64,000 nt of DNA from CAYFXE01 sp964347035 (GCA_964347035.1 CAYFXE010000011.1:1-64000), one strand, 5' to 3'. Positions 25,634-33,908 are shown, numbered from the stretch's first letter. Program-made: numbers and translations. The notes: generated from the sequence alone by a model not told the origin.

Positions 25634-25684
25634 ATGAATGGACTTGAACTGAGGAATGACCAATCCATAACTGAAAGTCGATAA
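25634..25684 (+). CDS. Possible 16-codon upstream reading frame
   Basis: An ATG 6 nt after the TATAAT at 25622 opens a frame MNGLELRNDQSITESR that stops 2 nt before the EIIA(Man) ATG. EIIA(Man) has no clear ribosome site, so translation of this short frame could deliver ribosomes to it. No known leader peptide is recognised. It could equally be chance. Confidence 0.3.
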   Translation: MNGLELRNDQSITESR

Positions 25685-25686
25685 AA

Positions 25687-26091
25687 ATGATCGGTGGAAT
25701 TATTGTTTCTCATGGAAAATTAGCTGAGGAGCTTCTCAATGCTCTGACAATCATCCTGGGTGAAGCGGTCAACATTGAGGCCATTTCCATAGGATGGTAT
25801 GACGATGTCGAGGAGTCGAAAAAGAAGATCAATCAAAGCTTAAGAAGAGTAAATCAAAAGAATGGGGTGGTGATTTTTACGGATATGTTTGGGGGAACGC
25901 CCTCCAACCTGAGCTTCAGTTTCTTAAAAGACAATAAAGTGGAAATCGTCACAGGAGTCAATCTTCCAATGCTCATCAAGTTTGTCTCTCTACAGAGAAG
26001 CAATAATCTAAAAGAGGTTACCAACAAAGTCGCGGAGCAGGGTAAAAAAAACATTCATCTGGCCAGTGCACTCTTAAGTTCCAAACATTAA
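25687..26091 (+). CDS. PTS EIIA component, mannose type
   Basis: A 134-aa cytosolic phosphocarrier domain. It opens MIGGIIVSHGKLAEELLNAL with the phospho-accepting His9, and has FTDMFGGTPSNLSFSFL and the TGVNLPMLIKF segment, which are diagnostic of the EIIA(Man) fold. It is a stand-alone domain; no EIIB, EIIC or EIID for mannose is in the window. It sits directly before HPr and EI, so it is likely a signalling output rather than part of a sugar importer. Alternatively a DhaM-like role is possible, but no dha genes are present. Confidence 0.92.
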   Translation: MIGGIIVSHGKLAEELLNALTIILGEAVNIEAISIGWYDDVEESKKKINQSLRRVNQKNGVVIFTDMFGGTPSNLSFSFLKDNKVEIVTGVNLPMLIKFVSLQRSNNLKEVTNKVAEQGKKNIHLASALLSSKH

Positions 26092-26104
26092 GTTTTCCCT
26101 ACCT

Positions 26105-26374
26105 ATGGTCGAGAGAAAAATCACCATAAAGAATAAACTGGGTCTTCATGCGAGGGCAGCGGTGAAGTTCGTCAATCTTGCCAATCGTTATGTATCAGCG
26201 GTCAAAGTGGAGAAGGATGGGAATGAGGTAGACGGAAAAAGCATCCTGGGCATTCTTACCCTTGCTGCTGTCCAGGACAGCCGAATCACACTCAGAGTTT
26301 CTGGAAGAGACGAAAAAAAGGCCATGAAGGCCTTGGTTGCCCTTATCCAGAACAAATTTCAAGAGAAAGAGTAG
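26105..26374 (+). CDS. ptsH: Phosphocarrier protein HPr
   Basis: An 89-aa cytosolic phosphocarrier. His15 lies in the motif KLGLHARAAVKFV, the EI-phosphorylated site, and Ser46 in GKSILGILTLAA, the HprK target. Both regulatory sites are therefore kept. It is 13 nt after EIIA(Man) and 5 nt before ptsI. Together with EI, HprK and two EIIA proteins it makes a full regulatory phosphorelay without a permease in view. Confidence 0.96.
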   Translation: MVERKITIKNKLGLHARAAVKFVNLANRYVSAVKVEKDGNEVDGKSILGILTLAAVQDSRITLRVSGRDEKKAMKALVALIQNKFQEKE

Positions 26375-26379
26375 GACAT

Positions 26380-28143
26380 ATGGAATTTATACGGCTTAGA
26401 GGCATTGGAGTTTCTCCGGGCATAGCCATTGGAGAAGCGCGCCTCACGGAAAAAGTCATCTTCACCTCTAGGAAGGAGAGTATCGCCCAGGATCAAGTCA
26501 AGGAAGAATTGCAGAGATTGCACAAGGCCATTAACAGAACAAAGGATGAGTTGGTCCGGATTAAGGATCATATCAAACGTCAGATAGGGGACGAACATTC
26601 CTTCATATTCGAAGCCCATCTCCTGATACTTGAAGATAAATCCCTGCGGGCAGAGATAGAAAATTGCATCAAACGAGAAAAAAGCAGAGCTGAGTGGGCT
26701 ATATCCAGAGCACATGAAAAATACCAGAAGATTTTCGAATCCATAGATGACGAATATTTTAGACAGCGGAAGTCAGATGTCTCTGATGTTCTGAGCAAAG
26801 TCTACAGAAATTTAGCCGTCACAAAGAAGAAAAAAAGGGAGGAGGATGGGGATAAGATTTTAGTAGCCCATGATCTCCTTCCTTCAGAAGCGGCCACCAA
26901 GCTGGGAAAGGGAAATATTTTGGGAGTGGCGATCGATAAGGGCGGCCAGACGTCCCACACGGCTATTCTGGCCCGTTCTTTGAACATTCCCACCGTCGTA
27001 GGTTTACATAATATTTCTCAGAAAATCAAAGACGGTGATTACTTGATCGTGGATGGAACCGATGGTGAAGTCATCATCAACCCCCCCCTGGCCATCGAGA
27101 AGGAATTTATTAGCAAGCAGAAAAAATACGACGACTATCGAAAGGAACTTCAGAAGACGGCAAAATTGCGCTCGGCTACTTTGGACGATGTGAGCTTCAT
27201 GCCTCTTGCGAATATCGAACTTCCTGAAGAGGTCAACCTTGCTTTTTCCCTGGGAGCGGAGGGTATTGGTTTGTTCCGGTCAGAATTCATCTATTTACAA
27301 AGCCTGACTCTTCCTTCGGAGGAAGATCATTTTTCGATTTATTCGCAATTGGCCAAAGAAGCCTATCCCTCTCCGGTATACATCCGGACTGTGGATCTAG
27401 GCGGAGAGAAGAATTTACCCCAACTGAAGATTGAAAAGGAGCCGAATCCTGCTCTCGGACTCAGAGCCATCCGCTTTTCTCTTCGGGACAAAGACCTGTT
27501 CAAGATTCAACTCAGAGCGATTCTGAGAGCCAGCTCCCTCAAGAATGTGAGAATCCTTATTCCTATGGTGACTGAATTCGAGGAGATCGGAGAGATCAAA
27601 CTTCTCTTCGAAGAGGTTAAGGATGAGCTCAGACGAAAACGCGTCAAGTTCGATGAACATCTTCCTATAGGCGTGATGATAGAAGTCCCGGCCGCAGCAG
27701 CTATGACAGATGTGTTGATCAGGGAAGTGGATTATTTGAGCATCGGAACGAATGATTTAATTCAGTACTACTTGGCTGTTGATCGCTCGAACGAATTCGT
27801 CTCCTATTTATACAAACCTCTCCACCCCTCTATCCTGAGACTCGTCAAATTCATCATCGAAACAGCGCAGAAAAGAGGCAAGGAGATCACTGTCTGTGGG
27901 GAGATGGCGGCTGACCCTCTTTCGGCGATTGTCCTGCTTGGTTTCGGGCTGAGGAAATTCAGCATGAATCCTATCTTTATTCCCAGGGTCAAAAATGCTT
28001 TGCGTTTGGTCGAGTACAAGACAGCAAAAAATATTGTCCAGAGAGCCTTGAATCTGAAGAGTTCCCAAGAAATAGAAGAGTATATTATCGAGAAGATCCT
28101 GGTCAAACACCCCGAGGCCTTCTTGATGGGGCAGATCACTTAA
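26380..28143 (+). CDS. ptsI: PTS enzyme I (phosphoenolpyruvate-protein phosphotransferase)
   Basis: A 587-aa enzyme that takes phosphate from PEP and passes it to HPr. The start is RGIGVSPGIAIGEA. The active histidine is His193 in GGQTSHTAILARSLNIPTVVG. The PEP-binding barrel has EGIGLFRSEFIYL, YIRTVDLGGEKNLP, NPALGLRAIRFSL, GVMIEVPAAA, LSIGTNDLIQYYLAVDR and ending CGEMAADPLSAIVLLGFG. All canonical motifs are present. The 3' end overlaps the convergent cupin gene by 4 bp. Confidence 0.97.
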   Translation: MEFIRLRGIGVSPGIAIGEARLTEKVIFTSRKESIAQDQVKEELQRLHKAINRTKDELVRIKDHIKRQIGDEHSFIFEAHLLILEDKSLRAEIENCIKREKSRAEWAISRAHEKYQKIFESIDDEYFRQRKSDVSDVLSKVYRNLAVTKKKKREEDGDKILVAHDLLPSEAATKLGKGNILGVAIDKGGQTSHTAILARSLNIPTVVGLHNISQKIKDGDYLIVDGTDGEVIINPPLAIEKEFISKQKKYDDYRKELQKTAKLRSATLDDVSFMPLANIELPEEVNLAFSLGAEGIGLFRSEFIYLQSLTLPSEEDHFSIYSQLAKEAYPSPVYIRTVDLGGEKNLPQLKIEKEPNPALGLRAIRFSLRDKDLFKIQLRAILRASSLKNVRILIPMVTEFEEIGEIKLLFEEVKDELRRKRVKFDEHLPIGVMIEVPAAAAMTDVLIREVDYLSIGTNDLIQYYLAVDRSNEFVSYLYKPLHPSILRLVKFIIETAQKRGKEITVCGEMAADPLSAIVLLGFGLRKFSMNPIFIPRVKNALRLVEYKTAKNIVQRALNLKSSQEIEEYIIEKILVKHPEAFLMGQIT

Positions 28144-28670
28144 GAGGTTTCTCTCCCGTATTCATCCTCAAGGCGGACAATATCGTCTTCATCCGAGTCA
28201 CCAATCCAAATTTCCATCACTCGGGCCTTTTTCGAGCCTGTGCAGCGGAGTCGATGAGGAGCGTTTCGGGGAATGAATATTTCCTCGTTTTCTATGGTTA
28301 GCCAGATTCTCTCCCCGACTGTGATCTCCAGACCGGAGTCAAGCACTACCCAGAATTCGTCTCGACTTCGGTGGTACTGGAGANNNNNNNNNNGATAATC
28401 GGTCTGCTCTTGGGGAATGTTATGATAATGAGACAGAGATTTTAACTGAAAATGGCTGGAAGCTGTTTAAGGATTTGGATGAGGGAGAGAAGGTGGCTAC
28501 CCTTAATCAAGAAACTGGAGAGAAAAAGCCTCTCCAGGATTGACGGTGATGATTTTTATGTTTCTCGCTTCGGAATAGGGATAGGAACGAAATTTACCCC
28601 AGGGTCTGTAGTCTTCCTGAATATTATTCCTGAAGTTGGCCTCGACTTTAGAAGGATCTTTGCTTTTCAC
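28140..28670 (-). CDS. Mannose-6-phosphate-isomerase-type cupin, split by an assembly join
   Basis: The C-terminal part lies at 28140-28383 (..FWVVLDSGLEITVGERIW.. FIPRNAPHRLRC) and the N-terminal part at 28522-28670 (RPWGKF, IKIITVNPGEAFSLQ). ACTGGAGA ends the left contig (28376-28383) and recurs at 28514-28521. Deleting 138 nt, including the 10 N, joins the parts in frame to give about 130 aa reading PGEAFSLQYHRSRDEFW, the metal-binding cupin motif of type II phosphomannose isomerases. The start is a GTG at 28670 just after the ssb stop, the only in-frame start available. It is the last gene of the tol-pal run. Confidence 0.8.
28384..28393. other. Scaffold gap (10 N)
   Basis: A run of exactly 10 N joins two contigs. 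The 8-bp overlap ACTGGAGA on both sides of the join region and the restored cupin frame suggest the real gap is negative. Confidence 0.95.
28394..28543 (+). pseudogene. Intein/Hint-domain N-terminal fragment at a contig end
   Basis: One open plus-strand frame runs from the contig edge to TGA at 28541-28543 and reads ..SALGE then CYDNETEILTENGWKLF and ..DLDEGEKVATLNQETGE. This has the block A pattern of inteins and Hint domains: Cys1, T-x-I at 7-9, GW near 13-14, and the G-x-x-V-x-x-L block. After the 28514 junction the frame runs antisense into the cupin gene and stops, so it is a fragment. It is probably foreign or chimeric DNA at the contig end rather than a resident gene. Confidence 0.55.
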
Positions 28671-28676
28671 TTTGAA

Positions 28677-29132
28677 TCAGAAGGGAACTTCGTCTTCTCC
28701 CTCGTCCTCCTCCTTGGTTCCTTTTTCTTCTTCGGGGAATTCAGGGGAGGTCGGTTCAGTGTAAGATTCCCTCTGCTCCATATCCTCACGTTTGCCGAGG
28801 AGGATGATGTTCCGTGCCTCGATTTCAGTCGTGTATCTTTTGTTTCCCTCTCTATCCTGCCAGCTGCGGGTTCTGAGCTTTCCTTCGAGGAGAATCTGTT
28901 TGCCTTGGTTCAAGTATTTTTCACAGAATTCAGCCAATTTCCCCCATACGACGATACGATGCCATTCGGCCCGGATATCGCTTTCGTTTGTATTGGGATT
29001 GAAATAGCGTTCATTGGTGGCCAGAGTGAATCGGGCCACAGCTCTTTCTGTTTGAGGAAGGTATCTTAATTCAGGGTTTTGACCGAGGCGCCCGACTAAG
29101 ATGACTTTGTTGAGGCTGTTGATATCTCGCAT
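28677..29132 (-). CDS. ssb: Single-stranded DNA-binding protein
   Basis: A 151-aa protein that coats single-stranded DNA and recruits repair and replication partners. The OB fold starts RDINSLNKVILVGRLGQNPELRYLP and includes TERAVARFTLATNERYF, EWHRIVVWGKLAEFCEKYL and GKQILLEGKLRTRSWQDREGNKRYTTEIEA. A disordered acidic tail ends in DEVPF, equivalent to the DDDIPF partner-binding tip. It is placed 1 nt after cpoB at the end of the tol-pal operon, an unusual home for ssb. Confidence 0.96.
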   Translation of the reverse strand: MRDINSLNKVILVGRLGQNPELRYLPQTERAVARFTLATNERYFNPNTNESDIRAEWHRIVVWGKLAEFCEKYLNQGKQILLEGKLRTRSWQDREGNKRYTTEIEARNIILLGKREDMEQRESYTEPTSPEFPEEEKGTKEEDEGEDEVPF

Positions 29133-29133
29133 T

Positions 29134-29994
29134 TCAGGAAGAAAGCTCTTTGATTTTTTGTTGAGCGATCTTTGTTTCTTCTTCGAGCGGATATTTACTT
29201 ATCAGGAGTTTGAACACCAGAAGGGCCTCCTTCTTCTTGCCGAGTTCCACGAGGCTTATTCCCTTCTTCAAGTAGGCCGCGGGAACTTTGTCTCCTTCGG
29301 GATAATCGAAGATAAGTTCGTTGAATTGCTCTATGGCCTTTTCGTAATCATTCAGACTGAAGTAGCACTCCCCTATCCAGTATAGGGCGTTATCGGATAA
29401 AGGACTCTTCGGGAATTGTTCGATGTAGAGGGTAAAACCTTCGATAGCTAGTTCGAAATTTCCTTTCAGGTAATCTGTATAGGCCAAGTTGTAGACCACT
29501 TGAGGAGAAAGAGAAGGAGATGGGATGGGTGTTTGAGGCGCTTCTTCCTCTGTCTCTGTCTTTTTTTCCACAATCTCTTCTGCTGAAGAGGATGCTTCAT
29601 CTGTTGGTTCTTCTTCAGGCTGAACTGAGGTGAACGATACTTTCTTGATTTCGATGAGCTCTCCGAAGACTTTGATGAGCTGGGAGTTCATGGATTCAAT
29701 TTTTTCAAGAAGCACTTGGTACTGGGCCGGGATATGTTTCTGATCTTCCTTAAAGCTAGCCTGATCTCTTTGGAATTGCCTGACCAGAGTCAACAGTTCG
29801 CTGAATTGGTCTTTTATGCGCTGTATGTTTTCTGTGTTGCTTTCTAGCTTTTCTTCGAGTTGGATGATTTTTTGTTTGAGAAGCTGGACATCCTTGTAGA
29901 TAAGTTCGTAGGCCTTCTTTTCTTTATCTGCCCCTCCTGCCAAGAAAGGCAAGAGAAGGATAAGAAATATCGTAGAAAAAACCTTTTTGGTCAT
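29134..29994 (-). CDS. cpoB: Tol-Pal system coordinator CpoB (YbgF)
   Basis: A 286-aa periplasmic protein with a signal peptide (about 1-22). A coiled coil follows (about 25-110, KIIQLEEKLESNTENIQRIK pattern), the trimerisation region of the family. A low-complexity acidic linker (about 112-150) leads to three TPR-type repeats (YNLAYTDYLKGNFELAIEGF, ALYWIGECYFSLNDYEKAIEQF, AYLKKGISLVELGKKKEALLVF). CpoB links Tol-Pal constriction with peptidoglycan synthesis in E. coli. It is 3 nt after pal. Confidence 0.9.
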   Translation of the reverse strand: MTKKVFSTIFLILLLPFLAGGADKEKKAYELIYKDVQLLKQKIIQLEEKLESNTENIQRIKDQFSELLTLVRQFQRDQASFKEDQKHIPAQYQVLLEKIESMNSQLIKVFGELIEIKKVSFTSVQPEEEPTDEASSSAEEIVEKKTETEEEAPQTPIPSPSLSPQVVYNLAYTDYLKGNFELAIEGFTLYIEQFPKSPLSDNALYWIGECYFSLNDYEKAIEQFNELIFDYPEGDKVPAAYLKKGISLVELGKKKEALLVFKLLISKYPLEEETKIAQQKIKELSS

Positions 29995-29997
29995 AGA

Positions 29998-30549
29998 CTA
30001 TTTAGCTATGATCATGAATTGAGCTCTCCTGTTTTTTTGCCAGGCCACTTCGTTGTGTCCAGGGTCTAAGGGTTGGCTCTTGCCGTAAGAGATGATTTCT
30101 ACCCTATTGGAAGCGATTCCGAGAGATGTCAGATAGTCGACTGTTGATTTCGCTCTTTTTTCACCTAGCGCCAGGTTGTACTCCTCAGTGCCTCGCTCGT
30201 CGCAATGGCCCTCGATGAGGATACGTACGGTAGTCCATTTTTTCAGCCATGCGGCGTTTTCTTCGAGCACGGGTTTGGCATCATCGCGGATGAAATATTT
30301 ATCAAAGTCGAAATGGATCATTAACAGTGGGGCTTCCTTGTTGATATCCTCCAGGGATTTAGCCATGAATATCTCTTCTTCAGTCAATTCGGGCTCCTTA
30401 ACCACGGGCGGCTCTTCAACTTTTTCTACTTTAGGCTGTTCTTTGACTTGAGGGGGAGGTGGTGGGACTTCTTCCACCTTCTTCCGACAAGAGAGAAAAA
30501 AAGCGAAAACCAAGAAAAAGACTAGTGTGAAAATGAGTATTTTTTTCAT
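29998..30549 (-). CDS. pal: Peptidoglycan-associated lipoprotein Pal
   Basis: A 183-aa outer-membrane lipoprotein that binds peptidoglycan and TolB. The signal peptide ends in the lipobox FLSC with Cys21, then comes a proline/lysine/glutamate-rich linker. The OmpA-like domain (about 75-183) has the binding motif GHCDERGTEEYNLALGEKRA and ISYGKSQPLDPGHNEVAWQKNRRAQF. A strong AAGGAGG ribosome site precedes the ATG and the gene has its own promoter at 30615-30643, so it can be made in excess of the other Tol proteins. Confidence 0.96.
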   Translation of the reverse strand: MKKILIFTLVFFLVFAFFLSCRKKVEEVPPPPPQVKEQPKVEKVEEPPVVKEPELTEEEIFMAKSLEDINKEAPLLMIHFDFDKYFIRDDAKPVLEENAAWLKKWTTVRILIEGHCDERGTEEYNLALGEKRAKSTVDYLTSLGIASNRVEIISYGKSQPLDPGHNEVAWQKNRRAQFMIIAK

Positions 30550-30614
30550 TTGGCCTCCTTTTGGTGATAGTTGTTCCTTCCCATTTGAATCTTTTTCAGG
30601 TCATATCTTCACCA

Positions 30615-30643
30615 TTTATACAATTAAACTCCGCGGCTGTCAA
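30615..30643 (-). promoter_or_regulatory. Promoter of pal-cpoB-ssb-cupin
   Basis: Minus-strand TTGACA (30643-30638), 17 nt, TATAAA (30620-30615), one of the best sigma-70-type matches in the window. The leader is about 60 nt. This separates pal transcription from tolQRAB. Confidence 0.8.
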
Positions 30644-30735
30644 CAACGCTTTCCCAGGAAATGAAAAAATTCCTAAGGAAAAAGATGATTTTTAGACGCG
30701 AAATCTCTCATTTATCAATATTGGGTTAACTGAAA

Positions 30736-32022
30736 TCAACGAGACCAGTCGGGGAGCTTGTTTTCTCCCTTGGACGTCAATCGCCTCAAGTTGGCGCCAT
30801 CATAATCGATTGAGTAGAGCTGTATGGTTCCTGTCGAGTTTGAAGAAAAGATAATATGACGACCATCAGGGGACCATGACGGCGATTCGTTTCGGGCGTT
30901 GCTCTCGGTGAGTTTTATGATTTGATTTGTGCGGAGGTTGAGAACATAGATATCAAATATCTGATCCACTCGAGAAACATAAGCGATGCGGTCTCCTGTT
31001 GGCGACCAGGCGGGAGCATCGTGATATCCTCCGCCGAAACTAACTCTTCTCACGTTGGATCCCTCGGCATCCATGATATAGATTTGAGGTGTGCCTCCTC
31101 TGTCAGAAGTGAAGGCGATCTCCCGACTCGTGGGCGACCAAGAGGGAGCAGTATCGATGGCTTTATTGAATATCAATCTCTTGATGTTTTTTCCATCGCT
31201 CGAGGCTATGTAGATCTCGGGGTTTCCCTCATCTACAGTTGAGCAGAAAGCAAGTTTTTTTCCATCTGGAGAGAACGAGGGAGAGAAATTTGTTCCAAGG
31301 CTTAACACTTCGGTTATTTTCCCCTCATAAGGATTCAGGATATAAAGGCTAGCTCTGTTTTTCCGGTAAGACGTGTAAGCGATCTTTTTCCCATCGGCAG
31401 ACCAGGCAGGCATGTAGTCCCTTATCTTATTGAAAGTCAAACGCATCTGGTTACGACCATCATAATCCATCATGTAGAGTTCGTCGTTGCCGTCTCTATT
31501 CGATATAAAGACGATTTTGGAAGTGAAAATTGTCTTTTCCCCAAAAATTTTCAAGATTTCATCAGCCATCCTGTGAGCCACAAGGGGGAGAAGACTTTTA
31601 TCAGATTGGTAACGTTTTCCGAATATGAACCGCTCACTCCTGACATCATAGACTTTCCCTTCGAAGAGAATGTTTGCTCCCTCTCCCTCTCGAATTTCAC
31701 CGACGAACAGGATCCTAGCCTGGATGGATTCCCAATCCTTGAAGAAAATTTTTTCCGGATTCAGAGGACGGATATAATCATAATAGCTTTGTGGTAAGGA
31801 TTGGAAGACACGGCTGTATTTGAGATCACTGGAGAGGACTTGATGTAACTCTTCAGCGAAGGTGGAGACTTCGGTGGATGGACTCGCGACTTTGAATTTA
31901 GGGAGGGCGATCGGAATCGCTGGCATGCCCTCCTTGATGCTCAACACCACCTCCTGTTGAGGATAGAGAGAAATAAAGATAAGAAGAGGAATTGAAATCA
32001 ACAAAAAAATTTTTATTTTCAT
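30736..32022 (-). CDS. tolB: Tol-Pal system protein TolB
   Basis: A 428-aa periplasmic protein with a signal peptide (about 1-21). It has an N-terminal domain (DLKYSRVFQSLPQSYYD, ILFVGEIREGEGANILFEGKVYDV) and a six-bladed beta-propeller made of PD40 repeats such as MPAWSADGKKIAYTSYR, SPSFSPDGKKLAFCST, APSWSPTSREIAFTSDRGG, APAWSPTGDRIAYVSR and SPSWSPDGRHIIFSSN. It overlaps the tolA-like gene by 4 bp. It contacts Pal in the known system. The 187-bp gap before pal carries the pal promoter. Confidence 0.95.
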   Translation of the reverse strand: MKIKIFLLISIPLLIFISLYPQQEVVLSIKEGMPAIPIALPKFKVASPSTEVSTFAEELHQVLSSDLKYSRVFQSLPQSYYDYIRPLNPEKIFFKDWESIQARILFVGEIREGEGANILFEGKVYDVRSERFIFGKRYQSDKSLLPLVAHRMADEILKIFGEKTIFTSKIVFISNRDGNDELYMMDYDGRNQMRLTFNKIRDYMPAWSADGKKIAYTSYRKNRASLYILNPYEGKITEVLSLGTNFSPSFSPDGKKLAFCSTVDEGNPEIYIASSDGKNIKRLIFNKAIDTAPSWSPTSREIAFTSDRGGTPQIYIMDAEGSNVRRVSFGGGYHDAPAWSPTGDRIAYVSRVDQIFDIYVLNLRTNQIIKLTESNARNESPSWSPDGRHIIFSSNSTGTIQLYSIDYDGANLRRLTSKGENKLPDWSR

Positions 32023-32825
32023 TTTGAATGCTCGAATATAAGATGAATTCCTAGGTAATCGTCCTCGTATTCTCTGGGAAGAGGAGGGAAGGGGGCTGCT
32101 GATTGGACGGCACGGATAGCGGATAGATCGAGGGAGCGAATTCCACTCAACTCTTCAATTTTCACACCCGATATCTGGCCATTTCTTAAAATCTTGAAGA
32201 AAACAGTCGTCTGAAAGGTCCCTCTCATTCCCGGATCAACAAGGGATGTGAACCAGTTACTCGAGACTCTGTCGATGATAATCTGAAGATAATACGTAAA
32301 AGGAAAGTTGGAAAGTCCAATCTGGGAGGAAAAGGAGGATCCTAAGCCCGGTCCTCCGCCTCGGCCACTGCCAAAGCCGAACCTCACCCCAGACCCAGCT
32401 CCACTTCCCTGGGCAGCACCTGAGGTACCCTTTTGGGTCGAGGGTGGACTCGTCTTTTTTGACTTCTGGATGACAGCTTTCTTCTTTATCGGGGGTTTGG
32501 GTTCTCTTTTTGGCTTCTCGACCGGATGTCTCATTGTGGAGGGAGTTTCTTGTTCAAGTTTTTGGGGTGTGGTCAGATCTCTAAGTGTTTCCCTTTCGGG
32601 AATTTCTGTATCCGCTATGGCTTCATATGCGGTGGGAGCACCTCCACCGCCACCTCCTCCAGGAAAAGAAATCACGTTGACATAATGGACCATGCCTTTT
32701 CGGGATGGTTTAGGGATATAAGGAGAGAGCAGAATCAGTAGAAACAGGATAACATGAGCAGTTAAGGATAGGACGACAGCTCGCCTGAAGGAGACATGGG
32801 CTCTGGGTAAGGACATCATTCTCAT
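32019..32825 (-). CDS. tolA: TolA/TonB-like energy-transducing protein
   Basis: A 268-aa protein with a single N-terminal transmembrane helix (about 15-36). A periplasmic region rich in Pro, Lys and Thr, then Gly and Ser (about 40-160), should be extended. A C-terminal TonB/TolA-type domain (about 175-268) has RNGQISGVKIEELSGIRSLDLSAIRAVQSAAPFPPLP, the conserved S..D.sAlrAv..A.PFPP.P motif. The position between tolR and tolB fixes it as TolA-equivalent although the fold is TonB-like. It overlaps both neighbours by 4 bp. Confidence 0.88.
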   Translation of the reverse strand: MRMMSLPRAHVSFRRAVVLSLTAHVILFLLILLSPYIPKPSRKGMVHYVNVISFPGGGGGGGAPTAYEAIADTEIPERETLRDLTTPQKLEQETPSTMRHPVEKPKREPKPPIKKKAVIQKSKKTSPPSTQKGTSGAAQGSGAGSGVRFGFGSGRGGGPGLGSSFSSQIGLSNFPFTYYLQIIIDRVSSNWFTSLVDPGMRGTFQTTVFFKILRNGQISGVKIEELSGIRSLDLSAIRAVQSAAPFPPLPREYEDDYLGIHLIFEHSK

Positions 32826-33256
32826 TTTTCTTCTTCGAGTTCTACCGGTTCGACCACGAGACCGACAACTTCGACTCCAGCTTTTTTCACGATATCTAAG
32901 ATTCGGATCACGAATCCGTAAGTCAGATCCTCATCGGCCCGGATGAAGACGATTTTCTTCTCCTTTCCGAAGAAGTATTCCTTGAGTCTCTGTTCGAGTA
33001 GAAATTGGTTGATGACTGAATCTTCGATGTGAATATATCGATCCTGGGTGATGGTCAGTGTCAAGCCTTCCTCAGCCGGAATAGCATCTGTCTCTGCTTG
33101 AGGAAGGTTAACGCCGATTCCGGATTGAATCATCGGAGCTGTAACCATAAAGATGATAAGAAGAACGAGCATGACATCGACAAAAGGGGTCACGTTGATC
33201 TCGGATAAAGACGTGCCGATTCGTCTCTTGGAAACGCGTGGTGTTTTAAGCGCCAT
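32822..33256 (-). CDS. tolR: ExbD/TolR-family biopolymer transport protein
   Basis: A 144-aa inner-membrane subunit of the proton-driven Tol motor. The single helix (about 23-42) holds the proton-binding aspartate in EINVTPFVDVMLVLLIIFMV. The periplasmic domain ends with RADEDLTYGFVIRILDIVKKAGVEVVGLVVEP. It overlaps tolQ by 11 bp and the tolA-like gene by 4 bp. Confidence 0.94.
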   Translation of the reverse strand: MALKTPRVSKRRIGTSLSEINVTPFVDVMLVLLIIFMVTAPMIQSGIGVNLPQAETDAIPAEEGLTLTITQDRYIHIEDSVINQFLLEQRLKEYFFGKEKKIVFIRADEDLTYGFVIRILDIVKKAGVEVVGLVVEPVELEEEK

Positions 33257-33908
33257 AGATTCTTTCTACAAGGTTAAGGAATTCTAAGGAGAAATCCTCC
33301 ATATCGGTGATTAAATCTTTTACTCGATGGAGGAAATGATTATAGGCAATGACAGCGGGGATGGCCGCGAAAAGACCAGCCGCTGTCGCAATCAGAGCTT
33401 CGGCAATACCCGGGGCCACGGTGTCCAGACTTGCGGCTCGGACAATTCCGATTCTCTGGAAAGCATCCATTATGCCCCAGACAGTCCCGAATAGGCCGAT
33501 AAAGGGAGTCACACTCCCAGTAGTGGCCAGGAAGCTCATCATTTTTTCCAATCGGGCGATTTCCCTGTTCGAGGCCTTAATCAGCGCTCTGTTTACGCTT
33601 TCCAGTTTTTCAGGATTCAGCCTCGGCGTAGGATTGGATTTTGTCTGATAGGTTAACTCTTTGAAACCGGAACGAAAGAGGGCGGCCAGCGGACTCAGGC
33701 GGTATCTTCGTGCGGCCTCATTGACTTCAACCAGGTTTTGACTTCTCCTGAAAACTGACAGAAACCTCCGCGATTGAGAAGCTGCAGATTTTAGAGTCTT
33801 TCTTTTGAAGAATATGATAGCCCAGGAGAAAATGGAAAAGAAGATGAGGATGAGGATAACCAACTGAACAACAATCCCGGCCTCGATGATGAGCCTTAAG
33901 AAATTCAT
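33246..33908 (-). CDS. tolQ: ExbB/TolQ-family proton channel protein
   Basis: A 220-aa inner-membrane protein with three helices (about 5-27, 125-150 and 160-185). The characteristic stretch is MSFLATTGSVTPFIGLFGTVWGIMDAFQRIG, then VAPGIAEALIATAAGLFAAIPAVIAYN with the conserved threonine/proline residues. The frame extends to 33932, but I chose the ATG at 33908 because TGAGGA lies 5-6 nt upstream. It heads the Tol operon. The upstream 90 bp shows only a poorly placed promoter-like pair. Confidence 0.93.
   Translation of the reverse strand: MNFLRLIIEAGIVVQLVILILIFFSIFSWAIIFFKRKTLKSAASQSRRFLSVFRRSQNLVEVNEAARRYRLSPLAALFRSGFKELTYQTKSNPTPRLNPEKLESVNRALIKASNREIARLEKMMSFLATTGSVTPFIGLFGTVWGIMDAFQRIGIVRAASLDTVAPGIAEALIATAAGLFAAIPAVIAYNHFLHRVKDLITDMEDFSLEFLNLVERIYGA

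Noticed and set aside
28452..29069. Plus-strand 205-aa frame
   Set aside because: It is antisense to ssb, which has full family motifs, and begins inside the contig-end fragment.
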